DNA from: UMGS1696 sp964558485
Lineage (GTDB): Bacteria; Bacillota; Clostridia; Oscillospirales; CAG-272
Direction: 5' to 3'
Assembly (NCBI GenBank): GCA_964558485.1
Contig: CAZLED010000002.1
Span: forward strand, 22,075 to 86,074
Length of the DNA: 64,000 nt
Shown here: positions 50,906-60,329 of the stretch, one piece after another
Layout of the letters: the number at the start of each line of letters is the position of its first letter
Numbering within the stretch: position 1 is the stretch's first letter
Made by a program: the position numbers and the translations under genes
Notes under the pieces: model-generated
Databases searched by the model: none
The model's input: only the letters and a program-made list of their open reading frames with translations
Told to the model about the DNA's origin: nothing

Positions 50906-53230
50906 ATGAAAAAACAGATCACCGGGCTGTCGTTCAAGATCCAGGAAATGGCAGGCCGTATCAAGGAGCTGCGGGAGATCGAAGGATTTTCTACGGCCGA
51001 TATGGCATCCAAGACCGGCGTGACCGAAGCCGAATACATCGCCTGTGAAGCAGGACTGGACGACCTGAACTTTGCCTTTATCTATCGTTGTGCCCTGGCG
51101 CTGGGCGTGGACGTGACCGATATCATCGAAGGGCAGTCTCCCACATTGGCCGGTTACACCGTGACCAGACGTGGCGAAGGGCAGGAGATCAACCACGCCC
51201 ACGGGATGACCTACTACAATATGGCGCCTTCCTTCAAGAACCGTATCTCGGAGCCTTTGTATGTGGAAATGGAATACGACGAAGAAGCTGCCAGAGCCGA
51301 TATCGAAATGACCACCCACGAGGGACAGGAATGCGATATTGTCATCGAAGGGACCCTGAAGGTGCAGGTGGGCGAGCATAAGGAGATCCTGCACGCCGGG
51401 GACACCATCTACTACGACTCCTCGATCCCCCACGGCATGGTGGCGGTGGAAGGGCAGAAGTGCGTGTTCTACGCCATCGTGCTCAATCCGTCCGGTGCGC
51501 CTGTGGAAGAATTCTCCATTCCCGGTGCCGAGACCACCCAGACGCCACGCCGGATCGGCAAGCCGGAGAGCGAACGGATCTACAAGCGGTTCATCTCTGT
51601 GACCAAGGACGACAACGGCACACCCACCAAGATCACCTTCCAGAACGCCGACAAGTTCAACTTTGCCTTTGATCTGGTGGACGCTATGGGGACCGAAAAG
51701 CCCGATAAGCTGGTTATGCAGTACGTGGGCAACGACCTGACCGACCGGAAGTTCACCTTTGCCGACATCATGCACGGCTCCGCACGGTGCGCCAACTACT
51801 TCACCGCACTGGGCATCCGCAAAGGCGACCGGGTTATGCTGGTGTTGAAGCGGCACTGGCAGTATTGGTATGCCATGATCGGTCTGAACAAGATCGGTGC
51901 CATCGCCATTCCGGCTACCAACCAGCTTTTGTCCCACGACTTTACCTATCGGTTTGAAGCCGCCGGTGTGTCTGCCATCCTGTGTACCGCCGACGGAGAC
52001 ACCGCACACCAGGTGGATATCGCCATGGCAGACTACCAAAAGCCCATGACCAAGATTCTGGTCTGTGGTGGTACGGCTGGGGAAGAAAGCCCGGTACAGC
52101 GGGAAGGCTGGCACGACTTCAACAGCGAATACAGTATGTACAGCAGCCACTACGACCGGCGGGACGATTCTCCCTGCGGCGACGAACCGCTGCTGGCCTT
52201 CTTCACCTCCGGTACCACCGGCTACCCGAAGATCGCACTGCACAACCACAAGTATCCTCTGGGGCATTTTCATACGGCAAAATATTGGCACTGCGTAGAC
52301 CCGGACGGCTTGCACTTCACCATCTCCGATACCGGCTGGGCAAAGTCCATGTGGGGCAAGCTGTACGGCCAGTGGCTGTGTGAAGCGGCCACCTTTGTGT
52401 ACGACTTTGACCGGTTCGATGCTTCTCACATCCTGCCCATGTTTGGCAAGTACCATATCACCACCTTCTGCGCACCGCCGACCATGTATCGGATGCTGAT
52501 CAAGGACGACCTGTCCGGCTATGATTTCTCCAGCTTAGAGCACGCCACCACCGCCGGGGAAGCCCTGAATCCGGAGGTATACAAGCGGTTCGAGGAAGCT
52601 ACCGGATTGCAGATCATGGAAGGTTTTGGTCAGTCCGAGACCACCTGCATGATCGGGAACCTGACCGGCGCACCCCACAAGATCGGCTCTATGGGTCGGC
52701 CCTGTCCCATCTACGACATCCACCTGCTGGACAGCGACGGCAAGGATGTACCGGATGGGGAAAACGGCGAGATCTGTATCCGTGTGGCAGACGGCGCACC
52801 CTGCGGTCTGTTCATGGGCTATTACCGGGACGAAGAGAAGACGAAGGAATGCTGGCACGACGGATACTACCATACCGGCGACCTGGCATGGCGTGACGAA
52901 GATGGGTTCCTGTGGTACGTAGGCCGGGCCGACGACGTGATCAAGTCCTCCGGCTACCGGATCGGGCCCTTCGAGATCGAGAACGTGATCATGGAGCTGC
53001 CGTACGTGCTGGAATGTGGCGTATCGGCCGCACCGGATGAGATCCGTGGTCAGGTGGTCAAGGCATCGATCGTGCTGACCAAGGGCACAGAGGGCACCGA
53101 GGAATTGAAGAAGGAGATCCAGAACTACGTGAAAAAGAACACGGCACCGTACAAGTACCCCCGGATCGTGGTATTCCGGGACGAGCTGCCGAAGACGGTC
53201 TCCGGCAAGATCATGCGCAACAAACTTTGA
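50906..53230 (+). CDS. XRE-cupin-acyl-CoA synthetase (AMP-forming) fusion protein
   Basis: 774 residues from an ATG with AAGGA 9 bases upstream. Residues about 15-73 form an XRE helix-turn-helix, 115-192 a cupin barrel (EGTLKVQVGEH, AGDTIYYDSSIPHG), and about 215-770 an adenylate-forming enzyme: FFTSGTTGYPK (P-loop), YHTGDLAWRDEDG and VGRADDVIKSSGYRIGPFEIE (hinge), and the catalytic lysine in KTVSGKIMRN. It activates a carboxylic acid, most similar to short/medium-chain or aryl-acid CoA ligases. Control by a T-box suggests it makes acyl-CoA for amino-acid synthesis from environmental acids, such as branched-chain or aryl acetates. That link is inferred. Confidence 0.88.
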   Translation: MKKQITGLSFKIQEMAGRIKELREIEGFSTADMASKTGVTEAEYIACEAGLDDLNFAFIYRCALALGVDVTDIIEGQSPTLAGYTVTRRGEGQEINHAHGMTYYNMAPSFKNRISEPLYVEMEYDEEAARADIEMTTHEGQECDIVIEGTLKVQVGEHKEILHAGDTIYYDSSIPHGMVAVEGQKCVFYAIVLNPSGAPVEEFSIPGAETTQTPRRIGKPESERIYKRFISVTKDDNGTPTKITFQNADKFNFAFDLVDAMGTEKPDKLVMQYVGNDLTDRKFTFADIMHGSARCANYFTALGIRKGDRVMLVLKRHWQYWYAMIGLNKIGAIAIPATNQLLSHDFTYRFEAAGVSAILCTADGDTAHQVDIAMADYQKPMTKILVCGGTAGEESPVQREGWHDFNSEYSMYSSHYDRRDDSPCGDEPLLAFFTSGTTGYPKIALHNHKYPLGHFHTAKYWHCVDPDGLHFTISDTGWAKSMWGKLYGQWLCEAATFVYDFDRFDASHILPMFGKYHITTFCAPPTMYRMLIKDDLSGYDFSSLEHATTAGEALNPEVYKRFEEATGLQIMEGFGQSETTCMIGNLTGAPHKIGSMGRPCPIYDIHLLDSDGKDVPDGENGEICIRVADGAPCGLFMGYYRDEEKTKECWHDGYYHTGDLAWRDEDGFLWYVGRADDVIKSSGYRIGPFEIENVIMELPYVLECGVSAAPDEIRGQVVKASIVLTKGTEGTEELKKEIQNYVKKNTAPYKYPRIVVFRDELPKTVSGKIMRNKL

Positions 53231-53254
53231 AAAAGGGGCTTGTCCCCTTTTTTT
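53228..53254 (+). terminator. Terminator after the synthetase fusion
   Basis: AAAAAGGGG, 4-base loop, CCCCTTTTTTT, overlapping the stop codon. The following 250 bases (to 53520) hold nothing I can identify. Confidence 0.85.
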
Positions 53255-53541
53255 GTGCAAATCCCCACGTGGTGGGTTGTACTGACGCACGGCGCACAGT
53301 GTACGGAGTGGTGGTTTCCATATAGAAAAACGTGATTCCCATAAAGAAATCCGACAAAACCATACGTCAGCCACTACTCCGACCGTTTTGTGTGAAGCCG
53401 AACATACGCCACAGACCAACGTTGCACCCACCAGACACCATACGTCTTGCACCCCGTAGCCCTGCGGCAGCGTGATCAAAAATTGAAAACCAGCCCAACA
53501 CCAGTGTGAAAAATTTTTTTGAAATACTTTTCCAAAAAGTA

Positions 53542-53570
53542 TTGACAAATCCCCACGGGTGTGGTATCAT
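53542..53570 (+). promoter_or_regulatory. Promoter of the amino-acid ABC operon
   Basis: TTGACA (53542-53547), 17-base spacer ending GTGTGG, TATCAT (53565-53570). The 110-base leader contains an AAGGAAACG/CGCTTCCTT hairpin. Confidence 0.8.
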
Positions 53571-53680
53571 AGTATTACTTTAGTGCGATAAAGCATTAAA
53601 ACACTGAAAACCAACAAGGAAACGTGAAAATGTGTGTGTCGCTTCCTTGCAAACTTTGATAGGCTCAAGGAGAATATATC

Positions 53681-54451
53681 ATGAAAAAACTGCTTTCTTG
53701 TATTTTGGCTGGTATGCTGCTGGCTTGCTGCACCTCTTGTGGTGGCAATACCGCTACCATTGCAGACGTGCAGGCTGTGAAGGACGCCGGCAAAATGGTC
53801 ATCGGGATCACCGAATATGCACCCATGAACTACCAGGAAGACGGCAAGTGGACCGGCTTTGATACCGAGTTCGCAGAAGCCGTTTGCGCCAAGCTGGGCG
53901 TTACCGCTGAATTCATCGTTATCGACTGGGACAACAAGATCCTGGAGCTGGACTCCGGTTCTATCGACGCCGTCTGGAACGGTATGACCATCACCGATGA
54001 AGTCCGCAACGGTATGGAAGTTTCCGATGCCTATGTGAAGAACGCACAGGTCGTTGTGCTCAAGGATGCCGCAAACTATGCCGACGTGGCTTCCGTGTCT
54101 GAACTGTCCTTCGCTGTAGAAGCCGGTTCTGCCGGAGAAGCTGTTGCCGCCGATTCCGGTTTTGCCAATGTTACCGCCGTTGTTGACCAGGCTACCGCAC
54201 TGATGGAAGTGGCCTCCGGTTCCGTGGATGCCTGCATCATCGACATCACCATGGCAAACGCTATGACCGGCGAAGGCACCAGCTATCCCGATCTGGGCTA
54301 CAGCCTGGAGCTGAGCACCGAAGAATACGGCATCGGCTTCCGCAAGGGCTCTGACCTGGCCGCCGAAGTCAACGCCATCATGGTGGAGCTGACCGCCGAT
54401 GGTACCCTGCCTGCTCTGGCTGCCAAGTACAACCTGACGCTGGCGAAGTAA
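53681..54451 (+). CDS. Polar amino-acid ABC transporter substrate-binding lipoprotein
   Basis: A 256-residue family 3 binding protein. A lipoprotein signal peptide ends near the cysteines of LACCTSCGG. The mature protein has TEYAPMNYQEDGKWTGFDTEFAEAVCAKLGV, the usual ligand-pocket start, and DAVWNGMTITDEVRNGMEVSDAY, the standard second motif, with the arginine/aspartate that hold the amino-acid groups. AAGGAG precedes the ATG. It is the first gene of the operon and is separated from the permease gene by a hairpin, which probably lets it be made in excess. Confidence 0.93.
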   Translation: MKKLLSCILAGMLLACCTSCGGNTATIADVQAVKDAGKMVIGITEYAPMNYQEDGKWTGFDTEFAEAVCAKLGVTAEFIVIDWDNKILELDSGSIDAVWNGMTITDEVRNGMEVSDAYVKNAQVVVLKDAANYADVASVSELSFAVEAGSAGEAVAADSGFANVTAVVDQATALMEVASGSVDACIIDITMANAMTGEGTSYPDLGYSLELSTEEYGIGFRKGSDLAAEVNAIMVELTADGTLPALAAKYNLTLAK

Positions 54452-54476
54452 TTGTGACGATCACCTAAAATATACG

Positions 54477-54521
54477 ACCGCAGACGGTGCTTTTTCCGGT
54501 GAGAAGGGTGCTGTCTGCGGT
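54477..54521 (+). repeat. Intercistronic hairpin between binding protein and permease
   Basis: ACCGCAGAC and GTCTGCGGT arms with a 27-base loop, no T run after it. Such stems protect the upstream message. Confidence 0.7.
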
Positions 54522-54586
54522 ATATGTATGTTCACGCAGAACCGTATCGGTTTGCGTATCCCATTTTTGTAGCGAGGTATGTATTG

Positions 54587-55258
54587 ATGTTCTGGCCTGT
54601 GACCCTGAGTCTTTTGGAGGGGTTTGGTTCCACTCTGAAGCTTTTTGCCCTGACGCTGGTCTTTTCTTTGCCACTGGGGCTGCTCATTTGCTTTGGTTCT
54701 ATGAGCAAGTGGCAGATCCGGATCCGGAATTTTTCCATCCGTCCCCTGGGTGCCCTGATGAAGACCTTTGTCTGGATCATCCGTGGTACGCCCCTGATGC
54801 TGCAGCTCATCGTGATCTATTATGGGCCGGGGCTCATGTTTGATTTGCCGCTGATGCCACGCTTTACCGCCGTGCTGGTGGCCTTTGTGATCAACTATGC
54901 CTGCTACTTCTCCGAGATCTACCGTGGCGGTATCGAGAGCATTTCCAAGGGACAGTACGAAGCCTGCCAGGTGCTGGGCATGACCAAGACCCAGACCTTT
55001 GTCCATGTGGTGCTGCTGCAGGTGGTGAAGCGCATTGTACCGCCTATGAGCAACGAGATCATCACCCTGGTGAAGGATACGTCCCTGGCCCGGATCATCT
55101 CCGTCTATGAGGTGATCTGGCACGCACAGGCCTACATCAAAAGCGCCGGGCTCATCTGGCCGCTGTTCTACACGGGGCTGTACTACCTGATCTTCAATGG
55201 CCTGCTGACCATTCTCTTTGGTTGGGTCGAAAAGAAAATGGACTATTTCAAAAACTGA
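54587..55258 (+). CDS. Polar amino-acid ABC transporter permease
   Basis: 223 residues from an ATG with GAGGT 9 bases upstream. Five membrane helices and the HisM-type segments WIIRGTPLMLQL and the EAA loop EACQVLGMTKTQTFVHVVLLQ are clear. It imports a polar amino acid with the binding protein and ATPase of the same operon; the single permease would act as a homodimer. The oxidoreductase gene follows after 14 bases. Confidence 0.93.
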   Translation: MFWPVTLSLLEGFGSTLKLFALTLVFSLPLGLLICFGSMSKWQIRIRNFSIRPLGALMKTFVWIIRGTPLMLQLIVIYYGPGLMFDLPLMPRFTAVLVAFVINYACYFSEIYRGGIESISKGQYEACQVLGMTKTQTFVHVVLLQVVKRIVPPMSNEIITLVKDTSLARIISVYEVIWHAQAYIKSAGLIWPLFYTGLYYLIFNGLLTILFGWVEKKMDYFKN

Positions 55259-55272
55259 TGGAGGACGATACG

Positions 55273-56331
55273 ATGGCGATCAAAGTTGGTATTTTGGGAC
55301 TTGCCCACGGGCACGTCATGAACTATGGCAAAAAATGGATGGAGCACCCCGAATGGGATATCCAGCTGGTGGGTGGCTGGGATCACGATGCTGCCAGATG
55401 CGCACAGAGCACCGCTGCACTGGGGATCGCTGCCTACGACGATCCGGAAGCACTGCTGGCTGACGTGGATGCCGTGGTGATCTCTTCGGAGACCTCGTAC
55501 CACGTGACTCTGACCGAGCTGGCTGCCGCTCATGGGAAGGACATCATCTGCTACAAGCCCATGGCGCTGACCCTGGACGAAGCAGACCGGATGGTGGCCG
55601 CTGTGGAAAAGGCCGGTGTGCGCTTTACCCTGGGCTACCAGATGCGTGTGGACCCCCAGAACATCAAGATGAAAGAGCTGGTGCAAAGCGGTACCATCGG
55701 CAATATCTGCCACTACCGCCGCCGCCATGGTCTGGCTACCCACACCTGGGGCAACTTCGAGGATGCATGGCACGCCAAGGAACACTACAACCGGGACATC
55801 TTCGCCGACGACAGCGCCCATCCCATCGATATGATCAACTGGATGTTCGGCGTGCCGGAGACCGTGTCCTGCGAAATGACCACCATGGTCAACCAGAAGG
55901 TCAAGAACGACAACGGTGTGGCCCTGTTCCGCTATGCCAATGGGATGATCGCCGAGATCACCTGCTCCTTTGTGTGCGTGGCATCGGAGATCACCACCGA
56001 GATCTACGGTACCAAGGGCTCTATCCAGCAGTACTACGGTGACGCTGTGTCCACCTCTCTGCCCAGACCTGCCGGACAGCCCGGACTGAAATACTATGTG
56101 CTGGGGGACAGCGACTGGACAGACAGCGAGATCCCCAGTCCCGTGTCCCACGGCGAACGGATCGGCGCACAGGGTGAGATCTTTGCCCAGTTCCTGCGTG
56201 GCGAGAGAGGACCGGTCTGCTCGATCTATGAAGCAAGAGATTCGCTGAAGATGGTGCTGGCCTGCTATCTGTCTGCCCGAGAAGGCCGTAGAGTGCGCAT
56301 CGACGACCCGGCCCTGTACGATATCCTGTAA
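55273..56331 (+). CDS. Gfo/Idh/MocA-family oxidoreductase inside the ABC operon
   Basis: 352 residues from an ATG preceded by GGAGG. The NAD(P)-binding motif is GLAHGHVMNYG rather than the usual GxGxxG, and the family lysine is in CYKPMALTLDEA (EKP-like). DDSAHPIDMINW is the catalytic DxxxH segment. It is placed between the permease and ATPase genes of an amino-acid transporter with spacings of 14 and 15 bases, so it must be co-expressed. Whether it acts on the imported compound is open; imported substrate might be an amino-sugar or opine-like adduct. Confidence 0.88.
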   Translation: MAIKVGILGLAHGHVMNYGKKWMEHPEWDIQLVGGWDHDAARCAQSTAALGIAAYDDPEALLADVDAVVISSETSYHVTLTELAAAHGKDIICYKPMALTLDEADRMVAAVEKAGVRFTLGYQMRVDPQNIKMKELVQSGTIGNICHYRRRHGLATHTWGNFEDAWHAKEHYNRDIFADDSAHPIDMINWMFGVPETVSCEMTTMVNQKVKNDNGVALFRYANGMIAEITCSFVCVASEITTEIYGTKGSIQQYYGDAVSTSLPRPAGQPGLKYYVLGDSDWTDSEIPSPVSHGERIGAQGEIFAQFLRGERGPVCSIYEARDSLKMVLACYLSAREGRRVRIDDPALYDIL

Positions 56332-56346
56332 ACGAAGGAGAATACC

Positions 56347-57165
56347 ATGCCAATTTTGGAAGTCAAGGATTTTCGCAAAAGCTTTGGAAATGTGGAAGTC
56401 CTGAAGGGGATCGATTTTACCCTGGAAAAAGGAGAGGTGCTGGTGATCATCGGCTCCTCCGGCAGCGGCAAGACCACCCTGCTGCGGTGCCTGAATTATC
56501 TGGAGACCCCGGATCATGGGATCATGAAGGTCGGTGGAGAGACGCTGTTTGATGCGTCTGAAAAGCGAAAGCTGACCGACCGGGAGATCCGGCAGCGCAG
56601 ACTGCATTTTGGGCTGGTGTTCCAATCCTTCAATCTGTTCCCCCAGTACACGGTGCTGAAAAACGTGACCCTGGCGCCGGAGCTGTTGATGCAGGAAGAA
56701 AACGGCGGCAAAAAGATGAGCCGGGAAGAAAAGGCTGCCGCACTGGAAAAGATCCACGCAGACGCTATGGCACTGTTGGCCACGGTAGGCATGACGGAGA
56801 AGGCAGACAGCTACCCCTGCCAGCTTTCCGGTGGACAGTGTCAGCGTGTGGCCATTGCCCGTGCCCTTGCCATGTCGCCGGATATCCTGTGCTTTGACGA
56901 GCCTACCTCTGCCCTGGACCCGGAGCTGACCGGTGAGGTGCTGCGTGTGATCCGGGGACTGAAATCCACCTCCGATGGAGAAAGCGGCCGCACCATGATC
57001 GTGGTGACCCATGAGATGGCCTTTGCCCGTGGGGTCGCCGACAAGGTGATCTACATGGCCGATGGTGTCATCGAAGAAATGGGCACCCCGGAGGAAGTCT
57101 TCGATCATCCGAAAAGCGAGAAGACGAAGCAGTTTTTGGGTGCCGGAAAAGAATTCAGTATATGA
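56347..57165 (+). CDS. Polar amino-acid ABC transporter ATP-binding protein
   Basis: A 272-residue GlnQ/HisP-type ATPase. Walker A GSSGSGKTT, the Q-loop in FGLVFQSFNLF, signature LSGGQCQRVAIARAL, Walker B ILCFDEPTSALDPE and switch VVTHEM are all intact. An insertion near residue 115-130 (EENGGKKMSREEKA) is somewhat longer than in typical members. It is the last gene of the operon, 15 bases after the oxidoreductase. Confidence 0.95.
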   Translation: MPILEVKDFRKSFGNVEVLKGIDFTLEKGEVLVIIGSSGSGKTTLLRCLNYLETPDHGIMKVGGETLFDASEKRKLTDREIRQRRLHFGLVFQSFNLFPQYTVLKNVTLAPELLMQEENGGKKMSREEKAAALEKIHADAMALLATVGMTEKADSYPCQLSGGQCQRVAIARALAMSPDILCFDEPTSALDPELTGEVLRVIRGLKSTSDGESGRTMIVVTHEMAFARGVADKVIYMADGVIEEMGTPEEVFDHPKSEKTKQFLGAGKEFSI

Positions 57166-57263
57166 CAAAGATGCGCTGGCTGTACAGTCGTGTGGCTGTA
57201 CAGGCGGCGCTTTTCTTTGCAAAAAAAAGCATACGACAGCCTGCGAAAACTTTTTGCCATGGC

Positions 57264-57292
57264 TTGACAGATCGGTCTGCGTGTGCTATAAT
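57264..57292 (+). promoter_or_regulatory. Promoter of solute-binding paralog 4
   Basis: Perfect TTGACA (57264-57269), 17-base spacer, perfect TATAAT (57287-57292). Confidence 0.85.
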
Positions 57293-57325
57293 GGACAAAA
57301 ATGGGTGCGAGATAGGAGATCTGAT

Positions 57326-58792
57326 ATGAAAAACGCTAAGAATATGCTGCTGGTGCTGTTGGCGGCGCTGCTGACGGCCTCTTCCTTGACGGCTTGCGGT
57401 GGCAGTGAACCGGCGACAGAATCGGAGTCGGCGGCAGATACCACAGCTGTGCCGACCGAAACAGAGACCGAGGACGAACGGGCCCTGCAGGACGAAGTGC
57501 CGGCGCTGGATTTCGGCGGTGCGTCCTTCCGCAGCATCGTGCAGGAATCCACCAAGTACGATATTTACGTTGCGGAGGAAACCGGCGATGCACTGCCCGA
57601 TGCCATCTATTACCGCAATCGGGACATTGAAGAACGCTTCGGGATCGTGATCGAAGAATCCTCTTCCGTGGTACACAACGAATTGTCGCAGCGTGTCAAA
57701 AAATCCATCACCGCCGGGGACGACGAATTCGACCTGGTGCTGGGACAGATGGAAGAATCCGGGAAGGATGCGCAGGAAGGGATCTTCCGCAACTGGTACG
57801 ACATTCCCTATGTGGATTTTGAAAAGCCCTGGTGGCCGAAGTCCATCTCTCAGGATGCTGCGACCGTCAACGGAAAGATGTACAATACCGTCAGTGACCT
57901 GTGTGTGTCCTATGCCGAGCAGACCTGGGCGATCGTCTTCGATAAGGTGGAAGCCGAAAATTACGGTGTCGACTCTCCGTATGACCTTGTGCGTGACGGC
58001 AAATGGACCGTGGACAAGCTGCTTTCCATCACGGAGAGCATCTATACCGATGTGAACGGCGACGGTCAAAAGGATGCCGGGGACTACTATGGTTATACCT
58101 CTGCCATGAACGGCTGTCTGCTCCTGTCCTATTTCTACGGCTTCGACCAGAGACTGGCGGTGGTGGATGGACAAAATGTCAACATGATGCTGAATACGGA
58201 AAAGGCCGCCGCCATTTGTGACAAGCTCTACACCCTGCACTATGCTTCCTCCGGTACCTTTGTGCCGGCCGGTTCCAGCAATAAGGACATCTACACCTGC
58301 TTCACGGAAGGCCACACCCTGTTCTGCCCCATGCAGGTACAGCACCTGTACAGCCAGCTTCGGGAATACGAAAACGACTTCGGGATCATCCCCATGCCCA
58401 AGTGGAACGAAGAGCAGGCAGAGTATTACTCCACCTGTGACGCCGGTGCCAATATCATGGCGATCCCGGTGACGGCTGCCAATATCGAAATGATCGGTGC
58501 TGTGGTAGAGGCATTGTCGGCCTATAGCTGGCGCACAGTGCTGCCCACCTATTACGACATCGCTTTGGGTGCAAAATCCGCACGGGACCCGGAATCGGTG
58601 GAAATGATCGACCTGGTGCTGTCCTCTCGTGTCATCGACTTTGCGTACCTGTACGACGGCTGGAGCGGCTGGGTATTCAAGCTTGCCGATTTTGTCAAGA
58701 CCGAAGGCGCCTTTGCCAGCACCTACGAAAAGCACGCCAAGTCCATGCAGACCTACTATGACAAGGTGCTCGCATTCTTCTACGAGGACTGA
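57326..58792 (+). CDS. Extracellular solute-binding lipoprotein (orphan paralog 4)
   Basis: The start MKNAKNMLLV, with TAGGAGA 8 bases upstream, gives 488 residues. A lipoprotein signal peptide ends in LTACGG; a Glu/Thr-rich linker follows. It shares AEETGDALPDAIYYRN and FGIIPMPK with the other paralogs, plus DVNGDGQKDAGD, a calcium-like loop. It has its own promoter and terminator and no transporter genes beside it. The ligand is probably an oligosaccharide. Confidence 0.87.
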   Translation: MKNAKNMLLVLLAALLTASSLTACGGSEPATESESAADTTAVPTETETEDERALQDEVPALDFGGASFRSIVQESTKYDIYVAEETGDALPDAIYYRNRDIEERFGIVIEESSSVVHNELSQRVKKSITAGDDEFDLVLGQMEESGKDAQEGIFRNWYDIPYVDFEKPWWPKSISQDAATVNGKMYNTVSDLCVSYAEQTWAIVFDKVEAENYGVDSPYDLVRDGKWTVDKLLSITESIYTDVNGDGQKDAGDYYGYTSAMNGCLLLSYFYGFDQRLAVVDGQNVNMMLNTEKAAAICDKLYTLHYASSGTFVPAGSSNKDIYTCFTEGHTLFCPMQVQHLYSQLREYENDFGIIPMPKWNEEQAEYYSTCDAGANIMAIPVTAANIEMIGAVVEALSAYSWRTVLPTYYDIALGAKSARDPESVEMIDLVLSSRVIDFAYLYDGWSGWVFKLADFVKTEGAFASTYEKHAKSMQTYYDKVLAFFYED

Positions 58793-58803
58793 GAACGAAA
58801 ATC

Positions 58804-58836
58804 CAGAAAAGCAGGACATCTCGTTCTGCTTTTTCT
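58804..58836 (+). terminator. Terminator after solute-binding paralog 4
   Basis: AGAAAAGCAG and CTGCTTTTTCT arms ending in T-rich sequence. Confidence 0.8.
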
Positions 58837-58873
58837 GATGGGGGAAGTTTCTTGTCAAACGCCGGAAAGTCCC

Positions 58874-58902
58874 TTGCCAAACGCCGGATTTCGTGGTATA
58901 AT
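58874..58902 (+). promoter_or_regulatory. Promoter of the CPBP-tadA operon
   Basis: TTGCCA (58874-58879), 17-base spacer ending GTGG, TATAAT (58897-58902). Confidence 0.7.
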
Positions 58903-58943
58903 GTACGTATTACGATCCCATTTGTCCAAAGGAGGACACACCC

Positions 58944-59738
58944 ATGGAGAAGCATTCCCAGCTGTACACCATTTTGCAGGTGCTGCTGCCCTATATCGGT
59001 TTTCTTGGCAGTGACCGGCTGCTGGCGTTTCTCTTTGCCCGCGCCCATACACCACTGGCCACCTGGGTCACCTCTCTGGCAGCTTTTCTTCTGGCGACGC
59101 TGGTCTTCTTTTGTCTGTACCGAGGGATCGACAAAACCGCACGTCCCCATACCGATCGCTTCCGCTGTACCGGTCCTGTGGCGTGGGTGCACCTGTTCTA
59201 CGGCTTCTTCTGGCTCATTTTGCTGATGGGCGGCGTGCTGCTTCTGTTTCCGGTGACGGGAGATGCGGCGGTGGAGCCATGGCCGGCACGACTGCTCTCT
59301 GCGGTGCTCGTCCATCCCCTTGTGGAGGAGATCCTGTTCCGTCGGCTGTGTATGGACAGACTGCTGACCCTGTCCGAGGTGCGTGAGGAGATCGTGACGG
59401 CCGAAGAAGCACCGACCCCTGTGACAGCCACCAGAGCCGGTATGCTCTTTGCGGTACTGACCCAGGCACTCCTGTTTGCGCTGGTACACACGGGCAGCGG
59501 CGGTATGCTGTATGGCTTTGCCGGTGGCGTGGTGCTGGGAATGCTGATGCTGCGAACGGGACGACTGTGGGTGCCGGTCCTGTGTCATATGGGGATCAAC
59601 CTGCGCTCCGTGGTCTATCCCATGCTGCCGGAGACGCTGGTCTATGGATTGGATGCGGTATGGCTGGGCGTAGGACTGCTTTGCGGTGCCCTGTTCTGGA
59701 TCCGCCGTATCCGAACCGAGCTGCGAAGGAAGGTGTGA
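58944..59738 (+). CDS. CPBP family intramembrane metalloprotease
   Basis: 264 residues with about seven membrane helices. The three CPBP (Abi/Rce1) motifs are present: HPLVEEILFRR (EExxxR), LLFALVH (FxxxH) and VPVLCHMGIN (HxxxN). Such proteases process prenylated or peptide substrates and can protect bacteria from their own bacteriocins. AGGAGG precedes the ATG. The tadA gene starts 3 bases after the stop, so they are cotranscribed. Confidence 0.92.
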   Translation: MEKHSQLYTILQVLLPYIGFLGSDRLLAFLFARAHTPLATWVTSLAAFLLATLVFFCLYRGIDKTARPHTDRFRCTGPVAWVHLFYGFFWLILLMGGVLLLFPVTGDAAVEPWPARLLSAVLVHPLVEEILFRRLCMDRLLTLSEVREEIVTAEEAPTPVTATRAGMLFAVLTQALLFALVHTGSGGMLYGFAGGVVLGMLMLRTGRLWVPVLCHMGINLRSVVYPMLPETLVYGLDAVWLGVGLLCGALFWIRRIRTELRRKV

Positions 59739-59741
59739 TCC

Positions 59742-60242
59742 ATGCGAGAGGAAGTCATACGTTGTCTGTTGGAAAACTGGCAGTCTGCCGGGACGGACGA
59801 AGACTATATGCGCTGTGCCCTGGCGTTGGCGGAGCTGGGAGCTGCAGCCGGTGAGGTGCCGGTGGGTGCGGTGCTGGTGCGGAATGGCAGGATCCTGTGC
59901 GGTGACTACAACGGCCGGGAAGAGACAAAGGACGCCACCTACCATGCGGAGCTGTCCGTGATCCGGCAGGGGTGCAGGCTGCTGGGTGGCTGGCGTCTGA
60001 CGGGCTGTACGCTGTACGTGACCCTAGAACCCTGTCCCATGTGTGCCGGTGCCATCTGGAATGCCCACCTGCCACGGGTCGTCTATGGTGCCAAGGATGC
60101 CCGAGCCGGTGCCATGGGTTCGCTTCTGCACCTGAATAGCTATCCTTTGAACTGGAAGCCCACAGTGACCTATGGCGTGTTGGAAGACGAATGCCGAGCG
60201 GTCATGCAGCGATTTTTTGAAAAAATACGAAACAAGCGATAA
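59742..60242 (+). CDS. tadA: tRNA adenosine(34) deaminase
   Basis: A 166-residue zinc deaminase that converts A34 to inosine in tRNA-Arg. The zinc ligands and catalytic glutamate are in TYHAEL (HAE) and EPCPMCAGAI (PCxxC); the RNA-binding tail GAKDARAGAMGS is characteristic of TadA. An N-terminal extension of about 15 residues (MREEVIRCLLENWQS) is unusual but in frame and close to its ribosome site GGAAGG. Confidence 0.93.
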   Translation: MREEVIRCLLENWQSAGTDEDYMRCALALAELGAAAGEVPVGAVLVRNGRILCGDYNGREETKDATYHAELSVIRQGCRLLGGWRLTGCTLYVTLEPCPMCAGAIWNAHLPRVVYGAKDARAGAMGSLLHLNSYPLNWKPTVTYGVLEDECRAVMQRFFEKIRNKR

Positions 60243-60329
60243 AAAGAAAAGTATTAAGTGGGAAAGAAGTTCGAAACGCAATCCAAAACTTCCGACTTCT
60301 GACTTAAAAAAACGAGGTGTACAAGAACG

